In this document: positions 12,591 through 40,470 of the stretch, piece by piece
Layout of the letters: every line of letters begins with the position of its first letter
How positions within the stretch are numbered: position 1 is the first letter of the stretch
Source of the DNA: Sipunculus nudus
Lineage: Eukaryota > Annelida > Sipuncula > Golfingiida > Sipunculidae
Length of the DNA stretch: 64,000 bases
Direction of reading: 5' to 3'
Assembly: GCA_026874595.1 (NCBI GenBank)
Contig: CM049314.1
Location: forward strand, 38,111,229-38,175,228
The notes under the pieces: generated by a model
What the model was told of the DNA's origin: nothing
What the model saw: only the letters and a program-made list of their open reading frames with translations
The model's database searches: none
Translations under genes and position numbers: made by a program

Positions 12591-12591
<1 letters not shown>

Positions 12592-12647
<56 letters not shown>
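12592..12647. repeat. (TA)n microsatellite
   Basis: An uninterrupted TA run. Confidence 0.95.
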
Positions 12648-12651
<4 letters not shown>

Positions 12652-12982
12652 TCATTCCCAGCTGCGTTAGCATACGTTACACATACGTTCTGCATTCGGA
12701 TATATTGAAAACCACTTGTAAACGAGCTGCGTAAACTGCAAATAATGATTAAAATCTTCCACCGTCGATAAATTTGGTACGCCCACAAGTAGAGTGATAA
12801 CGGTATTTTCCATGACAAAACAGTAACCCAAGCGCCCCCGGCCAAAAACAGGAATTTATAAATATGCAGGGATGCTTCAACATCATAATGTTGACAGACT
12901 TGCACCAGCTGACCCCATGTCTCCAGTCCTTGTGGGTGTAATGTTCTGCACATGGTTCCCGTTTTTTTTATTGTGACAACAG

Positions 12983-13045
12983 TATAAAGCGGGCTCACCC
13001 TCGCTGCATTCAGCAATACAACGGGCAGTCAACCGTAAGGCGTTG
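12983..13045 (+). promoter_or_regulatory. candidate core promoter and noncoding first exon of the innexin-like gene
   Basis: TATAAAG at 12983-12989 is followed 29 nt later by an initiator-like TTCAGC (A at 13012). A donor-like GTTG|GTGAGT lies at 13045/13046. The next plus-strand coding exon begins after a TTATTTTAG acceptor at 15874 and has untranslated bases before its ATG, so an upstream noncoding exon is expected. The assignment rests on spacing and strand only. Confidence 0.35.
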
Positions 13046-13049
13046 GTGA

Positions 13050-15799
13050 GTTTCCTTTTCCTTTTTATTTTATTCAATGTTAACTGGTAAGCTGTATGTG
13101 GTTTTGACAACATGAATTGACAGTTGAAATTTGTTAAGTGATGTCCATATCGATTCTGATGCTACATCTGCACCTCCCACAATATAACAAGCATTGCCTT
13201 TACAACTAGCTAATGAGCTTTATGTGTTTTCATAAAACTCAAACTTTACAAGCATCTTGTGCGAGTTACATCCAAAGCAAATCAAGACCTTTTTATTTTT
13301 GTAACAAAAAGTTCGCTATACTGTTTAATAGCAGACTGACGTCAGAGTTGCCGTGAAACATTGCAACTTAATAGATATGTACGTCTCTGTCTTTGAACAA
13401 AATTTAACGAGTGGGGGATACCCTCTTCCTTTTAACAAGGATCTGCCAGCTATGCTTTCAGAGACCTTGCCTCATTAAGCCCTTCAGGCGTTTCTTCCTG
13501 AGTAAGCAATATATCTGCTAATTTGTGCACCGTGGTTGGGCCGAAATGATACCGCAAAAGGTATCTGAGATATCAATATATAAAAAGTATACCAGGGATA
13601 TAGGACTCGAGTCAACGTTTCTAGGGATTTGGGATCGGTCTTGAACTCGGAAGTAACGATTCAAGAAATGAGACCGAGTCAATCTCGAGTCCAGTAAAAA
13701 AAAGTCTGTCACACACTTTAAAGACTTGTATACATGTGTGAACGACCAACTGAGTATTAGGCATACAACATTAGACTATATTTACTAGTGGTATGCCGAT
13801 TAATCGATTAAATCGATGATTGGTCGTTTCTTTAAAAAAAAAATTATTAAATCGATTGCATTTTGCATAATTGATAAAAAAAAAAGATTATGTGTGCACA
13901 CGCAAAGAATCTAATCCGGTCAGGGATATGAGAACACAAAGTAACGAACAGCATCAAAACGGAACCTTGCGCAGCCAACAAACGACAAGTCAACTTTGTA
14001 TGCTGGTGGTTTGATGGTCTCATTATGAATAACGATGTACATGTTACACTATTTACTGGGGTCAATATTTTAGGTACTGTTATATAGTACATTTCAAAGT
14101 AATATAGAAAGTAAATAAAATATCGATTTATTATCGATTATCGGTCGTTTATATTTTTTCAGTTATCGATTATTATTTTAAAAGTATAAAAGCATGTATA
14201 AACTAACTGAAATACAAATTGTTAATAACAAAAAAATCCAAAATTTTATTAAAAAAGGATATGGGTATTGGGCTTGGACTCGGACTTGTACTCGGCTTCC
14301 AAGTGACTCGGACTCGATGCAGGGGAAATTGTACTCGGACATCAAGGATCAGGACGCGGATGGCCTGGACCCTGATCTGCACTGGGACTCGGATGCTGTG
14401 GGCTCTTATTCATCGATGAAAAGTACATACTAGTCAAAATTGTTTATTCGAGGTCTGAGCAAGAACACATGCATCGGAATCCCTATTGAGTTACAAGACA
14501 TTATTTGATTGATCAGATGACCTTGTTGGATCTAAAAATAGCAAGCCGATGTTGATCTGCCGAGGCGAACATTAAGCGTACGCGGGTCATCTGATTGGTT
14601 AATTTGCCTTTTTCTTTATTCGTTAGATATACACCTAAGCACCTGGATAAAACAGTCTCAGCGAGTACAGCTGCAAACAGATATACCGGCTGAATGTGAT
14701 TCTAATGAGACAAGGATGTCACATGGTTAATGATAATTCTATGCAAATTCTCTTTTTATGATCACAATACTTAAATAAAACTCTCTCGACCTTACACTGA
14801 CAGACTTTTATAACACATATGCAACTATAGTGTCATAAAAATTAGGTCTTAATTACAGGGAAAGAATGCCATATCTCATGGTGAAAAACAGATTTAATTT
14901 GTTAATGCTAATTTCTTTCCTGCTAAAGGTTCATAAGTAAACACTAAATAATCGAATGACAGCCGTTACTACAGACCATAAAAGAGCAGAGGGCCAGCAT
15001 CAATAGTGCTTGGAGTAGGCCTGCATTTTGGGCATGGCGCCCCACAGGGGAGCCTGGTAGTAATGATGATAATGCCCCGTTTCCTTCCCACATCTGATGG
15101 TTGCCTGGCCTGTAAATGTATACTTCCTACGACCCTGAGTTCAGCAGTGCTTATGTAAACATCACTCATTGGGGCAGGGCCACTTAAACAGAAAATCTAC
15201 TCCTCGTGTGCAAGCGTTGATGTACAGGCCTGGCCGATTGTTTGGCTACAAACAGGGTATCTTTCCCTTAAAGTTGTGAGTACAATTTTGTTTTTGCCCA
15301 GAATGTATGACTAACGTTTACGTGTGCACAAGTTACTCTTATTTAATAGCAGGTATAACGGTCATGCTTAATATTTGATTAGAGTATGTACTAGCATACC
15401 GCCATTTTAACCCACTAATATTAGCGGGTCTATTACAAGCGTACCGTTATCGTTCCCCACCCTTCGAGTGCCCGTTTTCTATAAGATCGTGATCTCTTTC
15501 GCAGTCATAAAGCCTAAGATCTGCCTGAAATTTTGTCATTGTCGAAACAGTCCAGTCAACGCTGCCTCTTTTGGCCGCACTTTGTCCATTATCGTCGAAC
15601 TACCATGCTTTAGTTTGGTTCCTGTATTCAGATAACTATTTTATCTCATCTGAATTATTCTTATCCGAAATCCACAGACAATGTAAAAGGAAAAAAAAAC
15701 AACGGTTTAAAAATGTGTAAATAAAAAGTACATATTCATTGTATATTATATTATTTTCATAATATTATGTGATAAAAATATGCTTTTTAATATTTTATT

Positions 15800-15853
<54 letters not shown>

Positions 15854-15870
15854 TTCATTTCATGCTTATT
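13050..15870. other. putative first intron of the innexin-like gene; repeat-rich
   Basis: At 13790-14180 there are many CGATTA/TAATCG words and short A runs (ATCGATTAAATCGATG, CGATTATCGGTCG). Next to them, CTCGAGTC and ACTCGGACT repeats occur at 13600-13700 and 14275-14400. These look like the ends of an unidentified non-autonomous DNA element. A (TA)n array at about 15803-15848 abuts the acceptor of the first coding exon. Confidence 0.45.
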
Positions 15871-15885
15871 TTAGGATCCAGTATC

Positions 15886-17293
15886 ATGGGTTTTCTCTAT
15901 GGACGGAGCAGCACTGCTCATCCTAGTGATGTTTTTATCCGTAACGTGGCGCTGGTTGTTCTTTTAGCTTTGGGGGTTCTTCTGATCTGGGATAAGACTC
16001 ATCAGCCCGAAAAAGGTACGGGACCTTGTGTTGGTAAAATTGTATCCTATTCCTTTGAAAACTGAATTTCCTTTACGTATCCTGAAGACGAATACTATTT
16101 CTTAAGCACATACCTAACGTCAGTAAATATTTTTTTTATTACAAAGAACAAGTGTATTTAAAATAAGTCTATAATGTGTATTTTTGTGGTGATGCTGTCA
16201 GTTCATAAACATATATGTTATCTGTAATATCTGGTCAAACAAGAAAACCAAAGAAACATTTTGTTTTTGCTTTTCTGCATTCACAAATAATTACAAAAGT
16301 GCGTATACGTTTATTTAAATGAAATACTCCTGCTTTTCAGGAAAACTCCATGTGTCTTGTTGGATGCCGGCACATTATAAGGGCTCTCACGAGGAATACA
16401 CCAATCACCAATGTAGGGAAACTGAAAGAAAATATGTTCCTCATACAGGGCCCATCCCGAGGGCAGAGTGGAATGAGAGCGACCGATACGTACAGTTTAA
16501 GATAGATAACGTCAGAAGAATTTACACATGGGAGAGAGGTTTTGCCAAAGACGGTATCGAGATTTATCTTTTGACCGAAGTAGCAATTGTTGCCGTGGCG
16601 TACTTACTCTTGAGAAATATAACAGGAAGAGCAAGTACGCAGGCGCGAGTTCTACAGGCGGGCGTCAGTGGTTCCGGCAATCAAGTCAAGGCGGCGCTGC
16701 GTTTAAAATCAGCCTTCTTCACTGGAATCAGCTACATCGTTGTACAGTTAATATATTTCATTTGTATGGTTATCATGTTTGGTAAGACTAGAAGTCTGAT
16801 CCCCGCATCTTTAATGGAGGCCCCACAGGCATCTCAAGGAAGCCAAGTTTATCTATGTGATTATGAAATCAGACAACTTGGAAATGTCAGGCGCTACACC
16901 GTGCAGTGCATCGGCACTCCACCGGAACCGGAAATACCATCTGGAATATTACATCTAGTGATCTACGCTGATGTTGTCTTGTGTGGTGTTTTGGCTTTGA
17001 TGATCTTGCTTCATTTGATTCAGACCGTCTTACTGGCTCCCTCCTCCACTGACGTCACCGCGGCCTACGGGTCAGAGGTCATCTCGTCCATCACGGATCG
17101 TCTGCTGTTCGGCTGCAGTGACATGAATTTGGCCGCCATGTTTATGGGAAACACCGGGTTCCCGCAGGTGATTGTTTTGTCCCAGGGTGGAAGATTGCCC
17201 GAACCGAATGACCCGGAAGCTGCCCCGCTTTACCCAACCCTCCTGTCGGAAGGAAAACCGGATGATCCAAAACAAGGTCTCAGCATGATTTAA
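15886..17293 (+). CDS. divergent innexin (pannexin-family) channel protein
   Basis: Two coding exons, 15886-16015 (phase 1, donor GTACGG) and 16341-17293 (acceptor TTTTCAG), give about 360 residues. Innexins form gap junctions and hemichannels. Four hydrophobic spans are visible: near residues 17-35 (VALVVLLALGVLLIW), a weaker one IEIYLLTEVAIVAVAYLLL, then ISYIVVQLIYFICMVIMF, and LVIYADVVLCGVLALMILL. The first loop has CWMPAHYKGSHEEYTNHQC. The second has CDYEIRQLGNVRRYTVQC, which is diagnostic of innexins, so all four loop cysteines are kept. The family signature YYQWV before the second span is absent. That region reads ESDRYVQFKIDNVRR, an unusual divergence. The ATG follows 11 untranslated bases after the acceptor. 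It is intact, with no frameshift. Confidence 0.85.
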
Positions 17294-17415
17294 ACAAAAA
17301 CTACATGGCGGATATGAATTTCAAGAAAGTTTTATTATCCTTTTTTTCCCGTCTAAAACAGCATGTGTTTTGTGACACCATATGGTACTTGCTAGTTATC
17401 CATGTTTAGTGATGC

Positions 17416-17421
17416 AATAAA
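17416..17421 (+). terminator. poly(A) signal AATAAA of the innexin-like gene
   Basis: The first canonical AATAAA downstream of the stop codon, 123 nt away, in AT-rich 3' sequence. Confidence 0.65.
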
Positions 17422-17479
17422 AAGTCACTTGCAGTATGCAGATATATCATTTGTTCATTTTTATTTTTTCATATGTGTA

Positions 17480-20150
17480 AAATAATATGTAAACAAGTGA
17501 CACACAAACCATAGCCATCTGTAAAATGTTTTGACATTAACCCGGCATTTCGGGATTCTCCTATTTCCCTTAATAAACCTAGCCATGAATCTCAGGACAA
17601 CTAAGAGAGCTAAAGTAAGCTTTATTCCAGTGTGACATTAGCTATACCAGGGCATACGAGTTCATTAGACACTGGGGAAATCCTTACAGAGTTTTGATTT
17701 CTGGAAATAAGAGTGAAAAAATCCAGAATTATCCCCGTCGCCCTCACCTAAAACTATTTTTACTTTTTATTAAATTCTGAAGGCTGTTTTACTGTGACTC
17801 TGAACAAGCTTTCATAGAAGCAATGGTACGCGAAATTAGGCTTAATGGACTCTGAAATCAAGATAACAAGTGAAAATAAATATCAGATAATATTGTGACC
17901 AAAGATCAATGTGGGAAATCAGCCAGATTGGGAACAACCTGATGAAGCAGAAGAGGGAGAAGAAGAGGAAGAAGCGAAGGCAGCTTTCTCCTTGATAAAA
18001 ATTACTTCAGCCTACCCATAGATAATCTGAACCCAAATATTGAATAATTTAGTTTATTATATCTTCTCATATGCCATTCAGTAGGCCCAAAAAGGTAGGG
18101 TTCTCAGGCAATTTTAAACCCTCGCATCAACAATTGCTATTTTGATTTTCAAAAAAACTTACTAATTTTGAGCTCTAGCCCTCGGACATTTCTTTCAAGA
18201 AGATAATATAATACAATTTTGATAAGATTTTTTTTTTTATGAAGGGCTTCTACCTGTTTAGCAACACAATTATGATATTATCATGCTTTTTCCTGAATAT
18301 ATGACATTTTTATCCAAATATACGAAAAAGTTAAAACAATCGCCCTCGCGCAATGATTTCTGAACAAAATGCTGCCTGTTTAGCTCAGCTGACTGTAAGT
18401 CAATTGAGATGCTGTGATTGGTCAGCCTCCGTCTGTCCGTCTGTATGTCCCTCTGTCAGTATATTTAACTGTCCGTCTTTACGTTAGACTGCAAGTATTG
18501 TCACCGTTGTACCTAGAAACCTGTAACTGGATTTACAAGCAAGTCAATAAAAATTTTCTTGGAATCCTGAAATTAGGGCAATATTACCTATATCCTCCGA
18601 GATATGTGGCAATTAAATCCCCCCCCGAATTATTAAAAATTAGATACAAACCAACAGTATCCTGATAATTAATGCACGGATTGGCCTGAATCTGGTTTTG
18701 AATATTAACCATGACTATGGTTGTCAGTTAAAAAAAAAACTGGTGGCGCCACCAGCAGTCATGTCAGTTTCTCAGCTGTAGGTTCATCAGGTATTCTGAA
18801 ACCTTGTGTGTTTATTGATATTGACTGGTTTCTTAAGGTCGTGAAGACGTGTTGCGCCACCTGTATTTTTATGAATTTTCATTTATTTTGTCACTGCCAA
18901 ATTATATTGGAACGATCAATATTGCAACTGAGGTATCTCCTAGTATCTTGAAGCCTTATGTGTTACTATATAGGGCCCGCTAGAATAAGCTGATCACTGA
19001 TACGCTGATCAACCTGTCTGTCCGTCTGTCCGTCGGTTCGTCTTCCTTTATGTCCGTCTTCTGATGATAACTCCAGTTTGGATTGCTACATCGATTTCAA
19101 ACTTGAATTATATATGGCCCAAATCTAAAGCCTGAACCCCTTTGGGTCATGGGGTCAAATATCAATGTCACAAGACCAACTTATTTAGAAAGATTTCGAA
19201 TGCATTTTAGCCAAACTTTTCATCTTAAACCTTCCATCTAGCACATATAGGTTAACTGAAGATAGGAATGAACCTGATTGATTTTGGGGTCACCAGTTTA
19301 AAGGTAAAGATCATAGGGCCCATCCATTCACAAATTAGTTAACCCCAGTTTAGGTTGACTTTTTTGTTAGGTATGGCTCTTTACTACGGTGATAAATTTC
19401 TGATAGGGGGAGGAAATAGGAGGAAGGTTTATCTTTATAAACGCACTGGAGTCGCAGGGTAATTTTTCATCTACTTGTTTTGAGAGAGAGAGAGAGAGCG
19501 AGAGAGAGAGAGAGAGAGAGAGAGGATTTTTTTACTAAATAATTTACTAAAGAACCTCAACAATCAGCCTCATGTTATAATTCAACGCCGATTCTTAATA
19601 CACCATTATTTTACAATGGGTCATTTTATGTAAACATATCAGTCAGGCCCAAATTCCATACCTTATGGATTCACGGTCGCATCACAAAGTTGCGGATATT
19701 AACACTGTATTGAGGTTTATATATGTTTTGATTTTTATATCAGAAAAAATTAGACCCAGAGATAATATTTTACTTCAGATTTGGACCCTTTGCCCCCTTT
19801 AGCATGAGACACATGTCTCTTGTCTTTGATCAGCCTAGCCAAATATCTTTCATGATTCAGATGTCTATAAGCGTATCGTTAGAGAAAACTTAATTCCTTT
19901 AATGACGTAGGTTCCTTTGAAAAAAATGTAATTATACTTTTAGGAACTTTTGGCATTGGGATCTCCATGCCTTTCAGAAGAAAAAGCAATCAAATTGCGA
20001 ATTTTCGTTGGAATGAAGATAGATTGAACTACTGAATAACAAATACAATATAATGAATATGTGATTCAATAAAATTAAAATTTAAATAAAAAGGTTTGCC
20101 TTCTGGTGCGTTTCAGGCCTACGTGATGTATATTCCATTATAAACTTCCA
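17480..20150. other. intergenic repeats, no gene recognised
   Basis: At 18376-18670 and near 18975-19340, segments beginning TTAGCTCAGCTGA and rich in CTGTCCGTCTGTCCGT words resemble 43076-43460 and 54010-54400. They belong to a dispersed repeat family. An (AG)n microsatellite lies at about 19480-19523. No protein signature is visible. Confidence 0.55.
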
Positions 20151-20159
20151 CGCTTGCTT

Positions 20160-20345
20160 AAGGTGGTGGCGCAATGGTTAAGGCGCCTGACCCGTGACTG
20201 CAAACTTTTGGGCTCGCGTCTCGTTCTGGTGAAACTTCTGACCAAAAGGGTGCGCTCTCTCCACCCATGAGTTTATGAGCGCTAGTAATGCGAAAGTAGA
20301 ATGAATGAACTTTTGACGTCTAGTGTGTCTGTTTTGTTTGTAGTT
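20160..20345 (+). repeat. tRNA-derived SINE
   Basis: The head TGGCGCAATGGTTAAGGCGC resembles an RNA polymerase III A box. Thirty-odd bases on, GGGCTCGCGTCTCG fits a decayed B box. It is not a functional tRNA because the cloverleaf does not close. Confidence 0.55.
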
Positions 20346-20369
20346 ACCATGCGGATGGGGAGAGAGAAA

Positions 20370-20389
20370 GGGGGGGGGGGGGGGGGGGG
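20370..20389 (+). repeat. poly-G tract of 20 bases
   Basis: Twenty consecutive G residues just downstream of the SINE. It could form a quadruplex and may also be an assembly-sensitive site. Confidence 0.9.
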
Positions 20390-20399
20390 CTAAGAGCAA

Positions 20400-21530
20400 C
20401 TACCAAAGGAACGGACCTAAAAGACGAGGACTGCAAAGTAATATTAGACTGACATCGTATGTTAAACTAGAACTATAAACCCCCAACTTTACCCTTTTTT
20501 TACAAAATAATACAACTCAGGTATTGACAATTAATATAAAATTACTCATTTAATAATATTTGCCACATTTTCTTGTATATTTGGAGTTAACAGTTTACAG
20601 CGTTCAGTCCAAAAATCAGAGGGGCCCAAAACCTAACCCTCTGCCTTAGGAACTTCAATTTTTATATGGTGACAGGTTCTCTTTTGAGATCTATAAGTAG
20701 GTCACTGTGACCTTTATACTGTTGGTTACAGAGTAAAATCACGAAAAGATTCCACAAAAAAAAAACACGTCTTGCTGGAACCTCTGATAGATTTTTAGTT
20801 AGAATATTTAATAATTGTATCCCAGAAGGTTCTATATACCATCGTTTAACATGGTCCCGCCCCGCCACTGCTGTCACACTGCTGCCGCAGTGTATCCAAC
20901 GGACCAAGGTCGCTCCAAAATATTTCATTGATTTTTTTTAAGCTTTACATGTTTAGAGATATTAGTAAGAGGTTATGAAATTTGTTTCAAATGGGCCATG
21001 ACCATTCGGACAAGAGTAACCTTGGCCTTAATTATGTCAAATTTTTATGGAAATTACCAAAAAAAAAAAAAATAAAATATTAGATATTTTCAGACAATGT
21101 AAATGAATCATCTGTCTATGGATTTTGGCGTAAAGTCTGAAAGAAGGTTATTGTTCTTCTAACTTTGCTGATACCATTCCCTTGCAACAAATTCTCTCTG
21201 GAGACTGATTCTTGCCCTGATGCTGGGTATTTCTGTGTTGCATCTACGAGTCTTTAACGAACCCTATTTATTTCTTCCGATTTTGTTAAACCAATCGAAG
21301 GGACTGTAACTGTGCATACACAATAGATAAGGGTGTCACAGGTCAAATGTTTAAATAATTGGGAGACCGCTATTGTTGCATAAATTTTTGCTACCTTAGC
21401 CTTATAGGGAAGATTGGTGGTATCACCTTCAATGATTTTGTCTTTTTCGCACCGTTAAATATAACCCACTGCCACATTTATTTCACAATTGAACTTGATG
21501 AAATAAAACCAACTGGCCAAAAAGTATTCT
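20400..21530. other. intergenic, nothing recognised
   Basis: AT-rich sequence with a short poly-A tract near 21060. There are no convincing exons or element ends. Confidence 0.45.
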
Positions 21531-21539
21531 AAATCCGCA

Positions 21540-24174
21540 GGTTTTCTTGTTAGACCGGTCAGTTATATATAATGTAAAAACTTTTGGTTCACCTAAGGGT
21601 GGTCGACAGGTGGTCTCATTTGACAGGTGGTCTTTCAGACAGGTTTCACAATATATGACACTGTGTAAAATGTCAGGCCAAGTGAACCAGAATGTCCCTG
21701 AAAAGCGTCTAAGCGTCTGAAGCTCTTAGTGATCGTCACAGATGCAGCCACAAAAAAGGCATTTTTGGAGAGAATTGTGGTGACAAGCTAAGTGTAATGG
21801 GTGTACCAACTTAATATTCACGTGGGTTGTGTAACGTTTTAACCGTCTGCCATCTCGATCAGGAGGTCAAGCCTGATACACGTGTGACCTGTATTCGCTG
21901 TCTAACGCTAGCAGACTGTAGTAGTACGTGGTGGAGCTTACTGAATACGTCTTACTGTGGAGGTAAGCAATGTGTTTATGAAGAAAATAGTACTCACCTT
22001 ACAGCTATATTTTTTAAATTGTGTTTATCGGTAATACTGAAATGAAATTTAGGTTGTATTCTATGTAAAGTGAATCGCTAAAATCGGTTCGTAATCGAGA
22101 AAAAGATGAGATTCCTTATATTCATCCTTCCAAAATAGTTTATCCGGCTATTCAGCTCTATATTCGTGAGAGTTTCAAACATATATGACTGAATGCAAAA
22201 CGGAATTTGTCGTTAATTAAGACCATGAATTAGACTCACTATTCACCAAATTTAAATATCATTATCGCCGCATGCCTGTTATCTGTATTCCCTTGTTTGA
22301 GGGAATACAAATTGAAAGTAAAAAGATTCGCATTAAAAAAAGGCGTTGAATAAAATATATAGCATATTTTGTGAAACGCTTAAATTAAAGGATGATATCA
22401 TGAATATGGTCAGATCTTTTAAAATATATGTCAATAGCAACAGGAATTTCCACTTGGTCGGTGTATCTTTTGGCTCTTCCTGTTGAGGATTCTGAATTTT
22501 TGCGTGCGTAACACAACTTCATGTAGTAATGTATACTCTGTTTACGTAACTGTATTAGGTGAGATTGCAATAATTGAATCCTCGCAAAAAAAAAAAAAAA
22601 AAAAAAAAATGGAGATTACGAAAAGTTAACAATGAGACTATGACGTCAATCATAGTATTATTATGTTCCGGCTGGTCACCCATGTATCCAGCCATCGCCC
22701 ACCCCTGGTACTAGTTGATCTACTTGAAATTCGATTCTACACACCAGCTATCCATATCCTGCATGTTCTCAACTGCATAATTGTTACACATGACTTGCCC
22801 CAACACCTTGTGGGCTCCCTGCAGACTCAATAGAAGGCGGTGCCCAAGAGCGATATATCACTCAGAAAGAGAGCGAAATGTTGGAGTTCCTTGGTGATAC
22901 GACTCATCTATTGGTTATTTTACAACCAGTACCCGACGGTGCGGTATTTACCAGGCCTTGTTTACACCAGGATATAAATGTGTCATGCGGTCCCAAAGCG
23001 GTATAGGACTCTGAAGTTATACATACAGGTGGCGCAAACACGCACACGGAAGCGATTATCAATATAAATTGTATATTGTTTAATGCTTAGATAAACAAAT
23101 ATGCCAATCGAATAAAAAGGCATATGTACATTACTACATCATGTGAACAACAAATCAGAACATGAACAAGAAATCAGCTGTAACATTATACTGCATTAGA
23201 GCTTTGAAAATAACATACTGCTGTAAAAATAGGTCAGGCGTTCACATGTCATGGAGACAGTTGTTAAAGTCAAGGACACTATAATGGATACATTAAAAAC
23301 GTAATCCATATATGAAATATAATTATCTTTTATAGGCTTACCGTTTGGGGAGTTAGCACTAACATATCCTTTACAATTCATTGCTATAATGTGTACCTTA
23401 ACCAACAATTCTACACTTTTTTTGTGCAGTTAAGGGACAACATTAGGTGGTACTTTTCTATGTTCCATCTCTGAATTCTACTTTAGAGATCAAATTAAGA
23501 CACGGCTGTTCTTTGTGTATAATTTATACAATAAAGAGAAGCTGCAAAAGAAGTGGGTTAAATCATGCCCTGCCCATTATGAAAAAATATGCAAGTCATC
23601 TATTGTACTGGTATTTAGAATTAGCTGTTATTACCAAACACAGGCTGCGCTTGAAAAAGCAAAGCGTCTGTATATCATTTATCTATAAATCAATGTCCGG
23701 AGCTGTGTTGTTGATATTCCCGTGGTGCTTAATCTTTATATGTCTGGCTGGCGTACTAATCACATACACAAGTGTTTCCACTGATGACGCCTGTGTATGA
23801 GCAAGTTTACTTAAAATGAGCATATATGAAAGCAATGTTGACTTTTTTATAAGATAAGCGGGACTTCCAGTAACAATATTCATTAGTGATTTTTTAATTG
23901 TATTATAGCTTCATATTTTTGTCTACTATGTAAATATAACTGTTTGTCTTGTTGCAAAGTTTTTTGTGTAAGATTCTCTTGTTGTTTTGTATGTTGAGAT
24001 AAATCGATACTTATATCACTATCAATGATTTAACTCGATCAAGGATATGTATAAATGGAAAAAAATGAACTGAAATTCCATATACATTGTAAGACAGCAT
24101 ATGGACTCTATATTACTACGACTTTAATTACCTTCTGTTGATTTATTTTCCTTTTTCGTAAGGATATCAGAATC
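21540..24174. repeat. upstream flank of dehydrogenase copy A (segmental duplication)
   Basis: Aligns in order with 41900-45575 (copy B) and 53160-54938 (copy C). Shared motifs include GGTGACAAGCTAAGT, ACCTGTATTCGCTGTCTAACG and the TATA-containing block near 23683. A poly-A tract lies at 22586-22609. An open frame at 23447-23800 is not preserved in B or C and is not a gene. Confidence 0.8.
23683..23780 (+). promoter_or_regulatory. candidate promoter of dehydrogenase copy A
   Basis: CTATAAAT at 23683, followed by a block (TCTGGCTGGCGTACTAATCA, GTGTTTCCACTGATGA), is conserved in the flanks of copies B (CTATAAAG at 45355) and C (CTATAAAA at 54673). The ATG exon begins after an acceptor-like CTTTTTCGTAAG, so a noncoding first exon starting here is plausible. 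The true start site is not established. Confidence 0.35.
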
Positions 24175-38888
<14,714 letters not shown>

Positions 38889-40409
38889 AAAAGAAGAATA
38901 TATTCAGTGTAGGACTAACATTCTAGCTCATCATGTATGCTCAACGGTCATCTGCTGGACCAAAACTAAGAGTTCTATTCAAACTGGATTTACAGCGGAT
39001 AAAACGGTTTATGTCAGTGTTTTATACACCGTCAGATACCTATTGTTATTGCTTGATGTCTTGGTGCACTGACTGGATATAAATATAAATCCTACAGTGT
39101 TAAATAGGCTTGTTTTGACCACAGGTTTTGTTTTGTGCTGATAATCACTTGGTTGATGTAAACTGAATTCAGGTCAGTGTGACGAAACCTGCTTTTTTGC
39201 GAAGAATGGACGTTGGTGTCAAAACAGAATCCAATAGTAATCTTAAGCCTTCAGATACATATAACTGTGCTAAAAACAGAAAACAATCATAATGCAAAAT
39301 TCTTAATAGGCAAACGCATGTAAATAAAATGAATTCAATAAAGCCATGGTGCAAACTTCTATTTCCATCAGCCCATTTGATTTCTATTTTTTAGACTTGC
39401 GTGTTCTTTCATCCTATGGCACTAAGGCATGGTGATCAAATATAATGCGGTGCTTGTCTTCCTGTTTCAAAACCGTGTGCGCTCGCTTCATGCTTAAAAC
39501 ACACCGAAACTGTTTATAGGTTTATAATAATAATACCAGTTTTATTTGTGAATTTTAATTATAATTTATTTCTTGAGATAGTAAATTGACTTAAGTACAC
39601 AGCCCGTGAACATTAATTACGATGTAATTCAATGTCTCCATCATATGACGTTATATGATAGACATAAAAATAATGATTACATAATGTTCCTTGAATAAAT
39701 AAGTATTCATTATCCTCCAAATTAAGACATGAAATCCTCGCCAGCACTGCTGTTGCTCAATTACAAAACTACCAACTATACACGCGATACGTTTCAGTAA
39801 GGAATATCGATTTTAAGGAGAAAATTTATTCGACGTTCAAATTTGAGATTCTCCCTGCTTTTATTCAATATAATGCAGATCCAAATAAACAGAGCCGATT
39901 TATGCGGAAGTTATACGGAAGGGAAAGAAATATTTCATTTCTGTTTAATTTGGTTATTCTTTCTTTTCGTCGATACGTCTGTTTATTGGTAAGCGTATTA
40001 CCTACATTTTTGTTAAAACTCTGTCTACTGAATTGGCCTGCTGTTATTGGAAAGTGCAAGCTCTTGAACATAAATAATACAAACTTTTCTAGACTTGTCC
40101 TCGTTTTTCAGTATCTCCACCATGTTACCTTTTCGACCCATAATCATAGGTTTATTTGTGCATTAGTGACTGTACGTTTGCAAATATTCTTAGCTGGTGT
40201 TGCTCAATGTGCCAATTCCACACCAAAATCTAACCAATTCTTCACGCAGTCATTCCCGAAATGCCGGATTTGATAGGCCAATCAACCGACTAATATCCAT
40301 AAATGCTTTCGTCTGTACGTTTGGCAATTTACCTTTAATCACATATAAAAAACTATACATTTTCATTGTTTATAGATGGAGAAATCGGTTAACCGTGAAT
40401 ATATATATA

Positions 40410-40470
<61 letters not shown>

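Noticed and set aside
23447-23800. A 117-residue open frame upstream of dehydrogenase copy A
   Set aside because: The frame is not kept in the matching flanks of copies B and C, and no domain is recognisable.
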